Of a DNA stretch of 64,000 nucleotides, positions 1 through 8,756 are shown in pieces. Below the pieces are notes generated by a model. The model was given only the letters and a program-made list of their open reading frames with translations. It was not told where the DNA came from and made no database searches. This stretch comes from Candidatus Marithrix sp. (GTDB lineage: Bacteria; Pseudomonadota; Gammaproteobacteria; Beggiatoales; Beggiatoaceae): contig JADGDS010000001.1 in assembly GCA_016744775.1 (NCBI GenBank), positions 853,508-917,507 on the forward strand. The letters run 5' to 3'. The stretch's first letter is position 1; each line of letters begins with the position of its first letter. Both the position numbers and the translations under genes were made by a program.

Positions 1-974
1 TCAACCATTTCTTGCTTATGAATTTTGCCTAGATTATGATTCAGACGCTCAACTTTTAACCAATTACCATTGGGCATAACCATTTCCCAAGCGGCAAGAT
101 TGTCTAAAGTCGTACCCCAAAGTACTGCCTTTTTACCACCGGCATTCATGGCAATATTGCCACCAATGGTTGATGCGTCTTGAGAAGTTGGATCAACTGC
201 AAATACATAACCGACATCTTCAGCCGCTTCAGCAACTCGCCTAGTAACTGCACCAGCACCGACTCGAATTGTCGCCATATTGTCATGGAATTCTACAGGT
301 TCAATAAAATCGAGTTTTTCGGTATTGATGACTATACTATTAGCATACAAAGGTACGGCACTACCGGTATAACCTGTACCACCACCACGTGGAATAATAG
401 GCAAATCCAAATCAATACAAACTTGTACCATTGCATGAATTTCGGCATTTGAATCTGGATTCAAAACTGCCAAAGGCATTTCTACTCGCCAATCAGTAGC
501 ATCAGTGGCATGAGAAACTCGCGCTAATCCATCAAAACATATATTATCAGGATGACAATGCTTAGCCAGACGCTTAGTTAATTGTTGACGTAAATGCTTT
601 TGCTCTAACAAAGTTTGCTCAAATTGAACCACAGCCTGACGAGTTTCACGTTCTAATTGCAAAGCATGATCATTACCATCAGCGCGAGTAACAACTTGAT
701 CAAGCCGATGATATAAAGCCTGACGTAAAGCTTGCCAACGTTTAGGATTCTCTAACAAGTCATCTTGAATAAAAGGATTACGTTGAATAACCCAAATATC
801 GCCAAGCACCTCAAATAACATACGCGCAGAACGCCCAGTACGCCGCTGATTACGCAATTGCTCAATGATTTGCCAACCAGCTTCACCGAGGAAACGAATT
901 ACGATTTCCCGATCAGAAAAAGAAGTATAATTATAAGGTATTTCACGAATACGGGGGGTTTGATTTAATGTCAT
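1..974 (-). CDS. Large FAD/FMN-binding oxidoreductase, DUF3683-type N terminus (partial, 5' part)
   Basis: The gene runs leftward out of the window, so only about 324 N-terminal codons are seen. Residues 1-130 resemble the DUF3683 region ([16 protein letters not shown]) that precedes the flavin domain in very large D-lactate dehydrogenase-like proteins. From about residue 165 an FAD_binding_4 (PCMH) domain starts, with the glycine-rich loop [12 protein letters not shown] at 195-206 and a second signature, [16 protein letters not shown]. Full-length relatives exceed 1,000 residues and also carry a C-terminal FAD-oxidase domain and an Fe-S/CCG module, so most of the gene lies outside. The likely role is a membrane-linked 2-hydroxyacid dehydrogenase; the substrate cannot be told. 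The start is the ATG at 974, the first in a long open frame. Its promoter should lie in the AT-rich 975-1170 gap. Confidence 0.85.
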   Translation of the reverse strand, partial: MTLNQTPRIREIPYNYTSFSDREIVIRFLGEAGWQIIEQLRNQRRTGRSARMLFEVLGDIWVIQRNPFIQDDLLENPKRWQALRQALYHRLDQVVTRADGNDHALQLERETRQAVVQFEQTLLEQKHLRQQLTKRLAKHCHPDNICFDGLARVSHATDATDWRVEMPLAVLNPDSNAEIHAMVQVCIDLDLPIIPRGGGTGYTGSAVPLYANSIVINTEKLDFIEPVEFHDNMATIRVGAGAVTRRVAEAAEDVGYVFAVDPTSQDASTIGGNIAMNAGGKKAVLWGTTLDNLAAWEMVMPNGNWLKVERLNHNLGKIHKQEMV

Positions 975-1242
975 TGGTTTAACTACAAGGATGTTATATA
1001 TTTGAAAATATAAGATGTCATCGTGTATTATTCAATCATTATATTTTTAGGATTTTAACTCAAATATGACATCTTTATAAAACACATAAAAGTTATATAT
1101 GTTTTGAACAGTGATTTATGTGATAATATAACTTTAGATCAATCAATAGTTTATAGATGATTATATGACATAAAATGAATATAAAACTCCACACCTTCGG
1201 AGCATTTCAGTAAAAGGTTACAAATCCATCAAATCACTTGAT

Positions 1243-2250
1243 TTGAATATGAGTGCTATCAATATTCTTATTGGTGCAAATGGTGCTGGTAAATCAAATT
1301 TTATTTCGCTATTTAGTTTTTTAAATCAGCTTTCTCAAGGCAGGTTGAGAACTTACGTTGAACAGCACGGATTTGCTAATACTTTTTTTCATTTTGGTGC
1401 AAAACATACTCAGAATATTAGCCTTAAATTGGATGTTGGAAATAACGGCTACCATGTTGTTTTTGTTCATGGCGCAAATAATGATTCTTTGATATTTGAA
1501 GAAGAATCTTGCACATTTACGGGTATGAAGTGGCAGCTTAAGGGGAAATTGGGTGAAAGTGGTTTGCTTTCTGAAGCTGAATCGGTTCAAGAATATTTGG
1601 AAGACTTTCGTGTTTATCACTTTCATGATACTAGTGCTAGTGCAGGCTTTAAGCAGGCAAATGAATTAAATGCCTCTGACTATTTATATAAAGATGCAAA
1701 AAATATTGCATCTTTTCTGTATAGGTTGCGAACTGATTATCCTAAATATTATCGAGATATAGTTTCAACAATTCAAACTGTTGCACCATTTTTTCATGAT
1801 TTTTATCTGGAACCACGAGGAAGAGAGGGGGAAGAAAAAATTTTATTGAAATGGTTGCATCGTGATCATGACGAAACTTTCTCAGCAAATCAACTTTCTG
1901 ATGGTACAGCACGTTTTATTTGTTTGGCTAGCTTGTTTTTGCAACCTCAAGAATTGCGACCAAATACAATTGTATTGGACGAACCAGAATTAGGTTTACA
2001 TCCTGCGTCTTTAGAGGTGCTTGCTGATATGATAAAATCTATTGCAAAAGAAAATCAAGTGATTTGTTCTACTCAGTCTGTATCTTTTGCAAACTTGTTT
2101 GCGCCCGAAGAGTTTATTGTTGTAGATCAGGAAAAGGGAGTATCCACTTTTAGAAGACTGGATAAAAGCAGTTTGAATCATTGGTTAGATGATTATGGAA
2201 TGGGTGATATATGGAATAAGAATCTTATTGGAGGTCGCCCTGAATGGTAA
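1243..2250 (+). CDS. AAA family ATPase (AAA_21/SMC-like), 5' end probably frameshifted
   Basis: An ABC/SMC-type ATPase of the AAA_15/AAA_21 kind. Walker A is GANGAGKSN near the N terminus, the signature-like LSDGTARF is around residue 225, and Walker B is TIVLDEPELGLHP around 245-257. The C terminus (NLIGGRP) is typical of the family. The open frame begins only at a TTG at 1243. The same frame upstream to the stop at 1171 still encodes the family N terminus (SISVKGYKSIKSLDLN) but has no ATG. An ATG at 1175, one frame away, gives MNIKLHT, so loss of one base near 1194 probably separated the true start from the gene. It is followed directly by a DUF4276-like remnant, a common partner of such ATPases in defence-like two-gene modules. 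It is probably nonfunctional or expressed without its first strand. Confidence 0.75.
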   Translation: MNMSAINILIGANGAGKSNFISLFSFLNQLSQGRLRTYVEQHGFANTFFHFGAKHTQNISLKLDVGNNGYHVVFVHGANNDSLIFEEESCTFTGMKWQLKGKLGESGLLSEAESVQEYLEDFRVYHFHDTSASAGFKQANELNASDYLYKDAKNIASFLYRLRTDYPKYYRDIVSTIQTVAPFFHDFYLEPRGREGEEKILLKWLHRDHDETFSANQLSDGTARFICLASLFLQPQELRPNTIVLDEPELGLHPASLEVLADMIKSIAKENQVICSTQSVSFANLFAPEEFIVVDQEKGVSTFRRLDKSSLNHWLDDYGMGDIWNKNLIGGRPEW

Positions 2251-2541
2251 AAATAATTCCCTATATTCAGATGTATGAGTTTGAAGGCTTGTTATTTTCC
2301 TCTCCTTCAGCAAGACGAAATAAGACCTTGGGCAGAAGATATTTTAGATCAATTCAATGGAAATCCAGAATTGATTAACAATTCGTCGCAAACAGCACCA
2401 TCAAAACGGCTTGCAGTAACGCCATATCGTAAAACAACCCACGGTCCTAATATTGCTAAAGAAATAGGACTTGATGTTTTACGAGAAAAATGTAAGGGTT
2501 TCAATGATTGGTTGAGTCGTTTAGAAGCATTAGCAGCATAA
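2244..2541 (+). pseudogene. DUF4276 family protein, internally deleted and frameshifted
   Basis: Starting at the ATG at 2244, inside the end of the ATPase gene, the frame reads MVKIIPYIQMYEFEGLLFSS. This looks like a short N-terminal piece joined directly to the middle of a DUF4276 protein (the YIQMYEFEGLLF motif), with the usual first half missing. Near 2300 the frame shifts. The rest continues in the frame of an ORF beginning at 2275, which ends in the family-like tail IGLDVLREKCKGFNDWLSRL. Both a large deletion and a frameshift are visible, so the partner of the ATPase is dead. Pairing of AAA ATPases with DUF4276 is known from genome neighbourhoods; a defence role is an inference. Confidence 0.6.
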
Positions 2542-2652
2542 GAATAAAATCGCGCTTCAGCCAATTTGACTATTTGTTCAGCGGCTGTTTGTCCGGGAAT
2601 TTTTAAAATTCTGTTTTCGGTTTGAGAAGTAATGCGATTTTACATAAACTCA

Positions 2653-2684
2653 ACATCGCCTTGGAATTTATTCCAAGGCGGTGT
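2653..2684. terminator. Hairpin, possible transcription terminator
   Basis: Perfect 11-base arms (CGCCTTGGAAT and its complement) flank a TTA loop, followed by GTGTTTATTC. It lies between the rightward ATPase/DUF4276 relic and the leftward Rpn-type gene, where a bidirectional terminator would fit. The T-run is weak, so it could equally be a dispersed palindrome. About 90 bases to its left, the minus strand at 2560-2640 still reads like protein (ITSQTENRILKIPGQTAAEQ) without a start. Confidence 0.5.
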
Positions 2685-2765
2685 TTATTCATGTGCAAAT
2701 GTTTTGATTTGACATCATACACAGTAACGTCAGTAAATTTCGGTCACACCCCTTTTGTAGGCTTG

Positions 2766-3659
2766 TTACTCTTCAGTTAATAACTTTTGAATTTCTTCAT
2801 TTGTTAAACCGGTAGATTTTATAATGACGTTAATATCAATATTTTGTTGCAATAAACTTTTAGCTACTTCAAATTTATTTTCTTTAACGCCCATTTCTTT
2901 TCCTTTTTTAATGCCCTTTTCTTCGGCATAATCTAGTGCATTTTTATTATCTAATCTGGTTTTTAAATCCATTTGATAAGCAAATTGTTCATCTTTGCTC
3001 ATGGCTAAAAATTCTGCTAAGTCAAAGGCTTCTCTTATTAAGTCATCTGTTTTTAAGACTTTAGGAATTTCTGCTAGTTGTTCTAAATTAGTTAAATAGT
3101 ACAACCACATTTCTAAGTGATTGGATAAGTCTTTTTCTTGTTTCCTAAATTTTGGCATTTCTAAAAAATAATAACTTAGTTTGTCATAAAAAACTTCATT
3201 GTTATCATCTTTTAGATCAACTTTTGTTAAGTATTTTGTGTCTGTTTGGTTTTGTTTTAATCTAGCATCTTTGAATGTAAAATCTAGTATTCCAACAAAA
3301 TAAACCTTTTTTAATTTATAATCCCAGTCTCCATGTTTGGATTGTTCTTGGATGGGGAATGTTGGGTAATAAATACTTCTATCCTTGAAATATTTTTGTT
3401 TTGCTCTTTGTAGTTCAACTATAAAATTGTTGTTTTTTTCATCTGTGCAATATATGTCATAGATGGTTTTTCGATCAGATGGATTTAAGCCAAGTTTTTC
3501 TAAGTTCTTGTATTCAATTGATACTATTTTATCTTCAATATCTAATAAGTCATTCAGAAAACTTATCAGGAATTTTCTATTTTCATAGGTTCCAAATATT
3601 CGCTTAAAACCAAAGTCTGTTAATGGATCTATGTATTTGTTTTTTATTGTAATACACAT
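2766..3659 (-). CDS. Rpn family PD-(D/E)XK nuclease / putative transposase
   Basis: A 297-residue protein of the recombination-promoting nuclease (Rpn, PDDEXK_2) family. The diagnostic N terminus is DPLTDFGFKRIFGT, followed by the nuclease core with an aspartate in the IYDIYCTD strand and NFIVELQRAKQ, where E and Q match the family's E-x-Q active-site strand. The C terminus carries the usual charged EKGIKKGKEMG linker and a short helical tail (ITGLTNEEI-like). The length is normal for the family. Rpn proteins were described as transposase-like but act as DNA endonucleases that promote RecA-independent recombination. They are abundant in large sulfur bacteria and cyanobacteria. It stands alone, next to a MITE-like element on its 5' side, and appears intact. 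Confidence 0.9.
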   Translation of the reverse strand: MCITIKNKYIDPLTDFGFKRIFGTYENRKFLISFLNDLLDIEDKIVSIEYKNLEKLGLNPSDRKTIYDIYCTDEKNNNFIVELQRAKQKYFKDRSIYYPTFPIQEQSKHGDWDYKLKKVYFVGILDFTFKDARLKQNQTDTKYLTKVDLKDDNNEVFYDKLSYYFLEMPKFRKQEKDLSNHLEMWLYYLTNLEQLAEIPKVLKTDDLIREAFDLAEFLAMSKDEQFAYQMDLKTRLDNKNALDYAEEKGIKKGKEMGVKENKFEVAKSLLQQNIDINVIIKSTGLTNEEIQKLLTEE

Positions 3660-3703
3660 AACTTAACTCCTAAATTGTTTATCTAGCTTTGTAGGTTATT
3701 TTC

Positions 3704-3962
3704 TAATAGACATGTCCCTTAATAAGTAATACCTTCGCCAAAATAAAACTGGTCTGTAGTACAACGAATTAAGAAATAAACGAAACGATACGATACGAAG
3801 TCAGCGCAGCTAAGTCAGCGATACGCAGTCACGGAGCGAAGCGGAGTAAGCTAAGTAACGAAGTAATTTGTTTAGCTGCGCTGACTGCGTTTCGTTTATT
3901 TCTTAATTCGTTGTACTAACAACAGTTTTAAACCTGTTTAATTATTTAGGGACAAGTCTAAT
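3704..3962. mobile_element. MITE-like element with nested long palindrome
   Basis: Imperfect terminal inverted repeats of about 17 bases (AATAGACATGTCCCTTAA at 3705 and the complement of TTAGGGACAAGTCTAAT at 3946-3962) bracket 259 bases without coding potential. Inside, 3757-3918 is itself a long inverted repeat: the outer arms begin TAGTACAACGAATTAAG and end with the exact complement, and a second pair of arms (GTCAGCGCAGCTAA and its complement) lies further in. The middle contains short iterated motifs (GATACGATACGAAG; CGAAGCGGAGTAAG). No transposase is present, so it would depend on one elsewhere. The motif ATTCGTTGTACTA also occurs near 24709 and 45003, at the edges of other repeats. Confidence 0.6.
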
Positions 3963-4080
3963 ATAATTAGTTATATAATAACATATTAAAATCTATTTTT
4001 TTTACGGGATTTAAAATAGGATATGACATAATAATTACAAGGATGTTATTGTTTACTGCTTTTACATAGTGTTCATCTAA

Positions 4081-4497
4081 ATGTCGCATACAGTACAATA
4101 CGCTCAAGAGATACTCAAACAACAACAAAACTTAACTCTACAATTACAACAGCTTTGGCAAAAACTAAATATTCAACCCAATAATTTAAACGATCTAACA
4201 GCCTTAGAAAAACTCTCATACTGGCAAAAAATTCGCCACTGGAAAACAAATCATAAATTGCGTAAAAACATAGAAGCCTATCAGCAATTGCCATCACAAA
4301 CAGGTATAGCTAAAAATGATTCACACTGGCAATGCGCGGTAACACGCAGCAAAACTGCCATATTTATTGGTTTAGAAGAATTATCAGATATTGCATTGGG
4401 AATATTGTTGGCAAATACTAGCCGACTTAATAGTAAAAAATTGGTTACACAATCAAGCTTGGCAACAAACAGAATCATTACAAGCGGCATTGGCTGA
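4081..4497 (+). pseudogene. CHAT protein, N-terminal fragment (frame 1)
   Basis: First part of a rightward gene of about 780 codons that is split into three frames up to 6441. This piece holds a helical, Q-rich N terminus (residues 1-60), then a basic segment, and loses the reading frame between about 4391 and 4440. There the neighbouring frame takes over with WQILADLIVKNWLHNQAWQQ. No domain is recognised here; in related proteins the region before CHAT is a helical sensing or repeat region. The start ATG at 4081 is plausible but no strong Shine-Dalgarno sequence precedes it. A sequencing indel is possible, but the whole neighbourhood shows similar damage. Confidence 0.6.
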
Positions 4498-5749
4498 TAG
4501 CGATTGGCAAACTTGGTGCAAGGCTACAGAATCACCCCTCTACATATTGTTAGATTCATTAAATACACAAGGTTTAAATATCGCACTAGAAGCCGCTAAT
4601 TTTGAACAACCTAAGTTACAAACTTGGTTAAAAGAATTATTAGAAGGCAAACCAAATAAACTATTAAGCCAATTAAATTTGGCTTGGGAAAATGCCAAAA
4701 ATAAAGCTGAAATTGTAGCAAGACTATTGACAGCTTTAGAAAATTATAATTTTCAAGGAAATTTTCAAAAAATTTCTTTTATTAAATTTTCAACTTATCA
4801 TCAAGCATTAGCAATGGTAATATTAGGTGATGCACCTAAAAAAATAGAATTTGCCATACAAAACTGGCTAGAAAAACAAGCCAAAATCGACCAAACCACA
4901 CCAGTATTAGACACAATCCACGCCTTAAAACACCGCCTAAATCGCGCTGTCTCAATTTATCAACCCAAGCATCCAGATTTAGGAAAAACCGTACATAATT
5001 GGTCAAAAGTACTATTACAAGAAAACCTTCAAGATTCTGAAAACATAGAAAATTTATGGCAAATACTAGAACGCTCACGAATAGGATTAGCCGGTTTAAC
5101 AATGAAATTGCCCGATAATTGGGATATAAATTTGGGTAAGACCTTATGGTATGGCTTAAGAAAAAGTATAGATGAACTTGGAGGTAATAATCCACCCTCA
5201 GAAAATGAAGCTTGGCCACTTTTACAAATATGGCTATCTCAAATTTCTGAATGGATGTCATATAAAACACCCACAATTGATACCTGTAAACAACACCTAC
5301 AAGCAAAACAAGCCTTATTACAACCATTTTTTGACCCAATACGGCAACGACTACGAATATTATGGCTAGATCAAACAGGCTTATCCTTAAAAGACCTACC
5401 AGACAATTGTGCTAAACAAGAACTTTGGCTAGAAAAAAGCAAAGATAGCGTAATAAATCAATGGACTATAAATTTTGAACAACACAAACGTAATACTGGA
5501 GGAATAAGCGGCAACAATCCAAACTGGGAAAAAGTCATGCAAACAGAACCAGTGCAAAAATTAGCCGACACACTAAAACAATGGGCAGCGCAATTAGAAC
5601 AAATAACCATAATATTTCCAGCCCCATTAGCACAATTACCTTGGGAAATCTTGCCACAACTAGAAAATATCCTAGTGCGAGAAATTAACTTAGCACATTG
5701 GTTGAAATCCACCCTAACCCCCCTTTACGAAAGGGGGGATTTTGGGTAA
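4391..5749 (+). pseudogene. CHAT protein, central helical region (frame 2)
   Basis: Middle part of the split CHAT gene, about 440 codons. It is tryptophan- and leucine-rich and alpha-helical in character, with repeated W-x(n)-W spacing, but no clear TPR consensus. Towards the end it enters the start of the CHAT fold (ITIIFPAPLAQLPWEILPQL around residues 410-430), the strand that precedes the catalytic histidine. The frame then ends in STLTPLYERGDFG because a 40-base palindromic repeat sits in the gene at 5705-5743. Codons before about 4400 in this frame are probably not translated from their own start, since the frame is a continuation of the preceding piece. Confidence 0.6.
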
Positions 5750-6441
5750 CATCCGATCCACAAGGGCAAGCACAATGTATGGTAAAAGAAGCGCGATGGG
5801 TAGCAAAACAACATAACACCCAACTAGAAAACCCATGCCCATCAGTATTTGACGCACTACACCACCTAGCCAATAAAAAACAAGCCCACCTATGTATGCA
5901 CGGAAACTATGATCGCAAAAACCCCATAGCCAGCGGCTTACAACTACAAGGAAAAACAGATACACAACCAGCAATAAAATTACCACTATGGACATGTACC
6001 CAACTACCATCAACACTAGACATAATAATCTTATCAGCCTGTGAATCGAACCTAACTGGACAACAAACAGAAGGCTTACTAACACCAATAGGAATTGGAC
6101 CAAGTTTAGCAGCAGCCGGCGTAAAAACCGTAGTAGGAACCCTATGGTCATGTAATGGACTAGCAGCCCTATGTTTTAACTATTATTTTTATAAAATTGC
6201 CCAACAAAATCCACAAATGCCGTGGCATATTGTAGCGGCAAATGCGCGTAAAGCCTTAAAACAAATGGGGCAAGAAGACTTAGAAAACATAGCAACAGAA
6301 TTCAATTTAGACGATAAAAATCCATGCTATGAATTGCTAGATCAACTTGCATCAACCGCATTATTTATACCGCCATTTGAAGACTTTTCATATTGGGCAT
6401 GTTTTTCAGTATTAGGCAATGTACAACGACAACAAAACTAA
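5698..6441 (+). pseudogene. CHAT domain (caspase-like peptidase), C-terminal fragment with catalytic dyad
   Basis: The C-terminal CHAT (caspase HetF associated with TPRs) domain. The histidine motif is LCMHGNYD and the cysteine motif is IILSACESNLTG, followed by LAAAGVKTVVGTLW, the standard order and spacing of a CHAT cysteine peptidase. Both catalytic residues are kept. The domain is joined in a different frame to its upstream part through a palindromic repeat inserted at 5705-5743. Translation initiation at 5698 would begin inside that repeat, so expression as a free protease domain is doubtful. The stop overlaps by four bases the stop of the small leftward gene at 6438. In characterised systems CHAT proteases cleave partner proteins after activation; no such partner can be named here. 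Confidence 0.8.
5705..5743. repeat. C/G-run palindrome inserted in the CHAT gene
   Basis: The sequence AATCCACCCTAACCCCCC, a short loop and AAAGGGGGGATTTT form a hairpin of the same family as those at 34939-35032 and 47969-48000 (CCCCCTAACCCCC cores). Here it lies within coding sequence and coincides exactly with a switch of reading frame from frame 2 to frame 1. Insertion of this element, or slippage in its homopolymer runs, is therefore the likely cause of the second break in the CHAT gene. Confidence 0.7.
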
Positions 6442-6674
6442 AATCTACCAACTGGCTCATTGGGGCGAGAATCATCATTTTCCTCACCACCCTCATCTAA
6501 CAAACGTAAACCACCTGTCTTTTGACAAGCAATTATAAAAGAACGACGAAAATCATGTTTATTTGACCACTTTTCTTTAACAGCATCAACAAACGCCTGA
6601 TCATCTTGATGCTGATCTAACAACCCTTGCAAATCATTCATAAAATTTTGAATATCATCACGTAAACTACTCAT
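6438..6674 (-). CDS. Small acidic protein of unknown function
   Basis: A 78-residue protein, not recognised. It has an N-terminal amphipathic helix (LRDDIQNFMNDLQGLLDQ), a KEKWSNKHDFRRSF segment, one cysteine (IIACQKTGG) and an acidic tail ending SRPNEPVGRF. It is convergent with the CHAT gene, overlapping its stop by four bases. Its start (6674) lies directly after the stop of the membrane-protein gene at 6676, so it is the last gene of the leftward module. Unlike its neighbours its frame is intact. The position suggests a role with the CHAT and membrane proteins; nothing in the sequence proves it. Confidence 0.55.
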   Translation of the reverse strand: MSSLRDDIQNFMNDLQGLLDQHQDDQAFVDAVKEKWSNKHDFRRSFIIACQKTGGLRLLDEGGEENDDSRPNEPVGRF

Positions 6675-6675
6675 A

Positions 6676-7455
6676 TTAAATAAAACTCCTTATCCACTTA
6701 AAAAAATTACACAATCGTTTAACAAAACCAACTCGAAAAAACAAACAACAAAACCGTTTTCCAAGCCAACAACTAATACGCCACCCTATAGGTATTAACA
6801 ACAAAGTAATTAATAACCAATAAATCCAAATACTCTGAGCATCTAACTCAATACCCTTACCCTTAAAATTAAATATTATACCAGCGGTACCTGCGCTACC
6901 AGCCAATAAAAGTATTAAAATGGTACCAAGAGTATTTAAATATTCACCAGCATGTGTCTGCCTATTTTCCAAAAATAAACGCCATCTATCCTGTAAACCA
7001 TTAAGATATTTAACTTGATAATCAATATAAACCTGATGATCTTGTAATTTTTTAATACTAAGATCAAACAAAGATAATACAGGTATATCATCAAACGGCG
7101 GTTTCCAACGTAAATGTTCAGTTTTCTGAGCCTGATGAAAATCTAATTGTAAATTTTTTTCTGAGGCATAACTACTAATTTCTTCTAAACGTCTAGCTAA
7201 ATTTTCACCATTAACATCCAAAGTCTGCAAGGCACCCTGAATACGACTACTTAAAAACTGTGCTTCATTACTAAGAACTTGCATTTCATTCAACTGATCT
7301 GCCAAAATACCAGTACGCGCACAAACAAGACGAGTACCATCATTTTCATCAGCATAATTAGTATAAAAAGTCCTTTTAGCCTGCAAACGTGGACGTAAAA
7401 TTTTAGCTGCCTCATCAATACGCCGAAATTGCCAACAACTTCTCCACCGAAGTTT
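6676..7455 (-). pseudogene. Membrane protein, C-terminal fragment with two TM helices
   Basis: The C-terminal part of a gene that begins at 7955 and is broken twice. The genuine segment starts around RRIDEAAKILRPRLQ and holds a long, probably coiled-coil cytoplasmic region (VLSNEAQFLSSRIQGALQ), followed by two membrane spans near the end (TLGTILILLLAGSAGTAGII and WIYWLLITLLLIPIG) and a basic tail. The frame changes to that of a short middle piece near 7440-7455. The architecture recalls a sensor or pore subunit: soluble head, coiled coil, hairpin of two membrane helices. It is not recognised as a named family. Confidence 0.55.
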
Positions 7456-7955
7456 TCCAATCCTGACTACCTCCGCCATAACAAAAAGCGCCAGCCTCAA
7501 TAGGAGCTAACGAAACAGATTCATTGGCTTCAGGAATCAGCCGCTTGAATACGAAACAAATTCTTATTATAGCGAGGGTTAATAAAGCGCAACTGAGAAT
7601 TATCATCATCAGAAACATCAATATTAACAGAATGTTGCTCAACAGTTTCGCCCTCATCCAAAACCAACAAAGCCACACCAAACAAAGCTTTTTCACAAAA
7701 ATCAGAACTATAAACTTGACAAACATCCTGCCAAGCTAACTGAAAATACTTCTTCCATTGATCAAGAGACTCACCGGCAGCAACATCGCGCCGAAACAAC
7801 CGTTTATCAGACTCAAAGCGAATACCCTCAGCAGAAACAGTACGTTTACGAGGATCAAGCCCCAAAGTAGGCGGCTCATCCCAACGACTACCATCCTCCT
7901 TCCAGAGATAAGTACGAAACATAAAATAAAAAACATACTCATAACTATTTGACAT
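7440..7955 (-). pseudogene. Membrane protein, N-terminal and middle fragments
   Basis: The start is the ATG at 7955, preceded by GAGGAG and beginning MSNSYEYVFYFMFRTY; the longer frame upstream overlaps the preceding gene and is unlikely. About 135 residues read through WDEPPTLGLDPRKRTVSA and an acidic stretch to FRIQAADS, where the frame stops at 7530. Another frame then continues with PEANESVSLAPIEAGAFCYG and SQDWKTSVEKL down to about 7440. Two indels therefore separate three pieces of one gene of about 420 codons. No domain is recognised. The gene follows the ATPase relic (7960-9642) closely, suggesting that they once formed an operon. Confidence 0.5.
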
Positions 7956-7959
7956 AAAA

Positions 7960-8573
7960 TTACAACTCCTCAATTTTATCAGCCACACCAATTCCATGCT
8001 TTAAACAAAAATCACCAGCCTCTTCAGTAAAACCACCCAAAGACAAATAAGTAGCTAAAACAATAGCGTCAGGAAAAAGAGTCTTATAAACCTCAACTTT
8101 CTCTTGAAAGTCTTCCATTTTGTTTAAGCCCATTTTACTCTGAGTTTTTTTCACTTCGACTAAAACAACTCTGCCACATGAAGATTGAGCAACAATATCA
8201 AGTTCCATATTTTTACCATCTTCACGCTGAATATGAACTCTTTCTTTTACTTTTTGAATATTTAAAGTTGTATTGTCTGTAACATTCTGAAAAAATTTGG
8301 ATAAGCTAAAACGTTTTTTGCTTCTAAAGGCGGTGGCTAACATATTTTCAGCCATTTTACCAGTTAGAGAGTTTATTTTTCCCTGTAATTGTTTATTTGT
8401 ATGAGTTAATTTAGCAATTCTACCAGCAAATTATTGTTTTAAATCAGGTGCAAAGTCTTTGATTTCTTTCTCAAAGCTCTTGCGTAAAATTAAATTTAGT
8501 GTTCCATCTTCTAAACCTTTAAAATCAATATTAGAAACAGCTCTATTAATCAAATCAGCTTCTTTTAGAACGA
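7960..8573 (-). pseudogene. AAA ATPase, C-terminal part with PD-(D/E)XK-like domain
   Basis: Continuation of the ATPase at 8757-9642. After a two-base (CA) insertion near 8576 the frame reads IVLKEADLINRAVSNIDFKG, is stopped by a TAA at 8431-8433, and resumes in the same frame as FAGRIAKLTHTNKQL, reaching MAENMLATAFRSKKRF at 8355. The last 130 codons are open and contain a nuclease-like core: ELDIVAQ (aspartate) and VVLVEVKKTQ (E-x-K), the pattern of DUF234-type C-terminal domains of prokaryotic STAND-like ATPases. The open 131-codon end could be translated alone, but its origin as the tail of the ATPase is clear. Confidence 0.6.
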
Positions 8574-8756
8574 TGTGTGTTTATGGATTTCATTAACTTC
8601 TAAATCTAAACCTAATTTTTCTTTTAATTCTTTTGGTGTGAAATATTTGTCATTATTTTGACTCAAAAATAACAAAATATTTTTCGCATTTTTGTCATTT
8701 ACTTCATTGACAGTATGATGAATATATTCTCCCCAAGTTAAGTACATTTCAGCATT
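8565..8756 (-). pseudogene. AAA ATPase, winged-helix segment between two lesions
   Basis: It continues the ATPase frame directly after an in-frame TAA at 8757-8759: NAEMYLTWGEYIHHTVNEVN, then NAKNILLFLSQNNDKYFTPKELKEKLGL, a winged-helix-like segment as found after the ATPase core in this family. It ends in HKHTSF because of a CA insertion; removal of the two bases restores the continuation at 8573. It is clearly part of one broken gene and not an independent 60-residue protein. Confidence 0.6.

Noticed and set aside
180-452. 90-codon rightward ORF
   Set aside because: It is antisense to the FAD-binding domain of the large oxidoreductase, with low-complexity Thr/Asn composition and no ribosome site.
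1321-1626. 101-codon leftward ORF inside the AAA ATPase
   Set aside because: Opposite strand of a well-recognised ATPase; its sequence has no family features.
2349-2645. Leftward coding-like frame at the DUF4276 relic
   Set aside because: The stretch ITSQTENRILKIPGQTAAEQ reads like protein and may be a remnant, but it lacks a start and runs antisense to the relic; not enough for a gene call.
4836-5339. 167-codon leftward ORF
   Set aside because: Antisense shadow of the helical part of the CHAT gene; hydrophobic residues come from reading Gln/Asn-rich codons backward.
5714-6151. 145-codon leftward ORF with strings of Leu/Val
   Set aside because: Opposite strand of the CHAT domain that has the catalytic motifs; not a membrane protein gene.
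7736-7942. Small leftward hydrophobic ORF within the membrane-protein fragment
   Set aside because: Out-of-frame reading of the N-terminal fragment, which has the better start and ribosome site.
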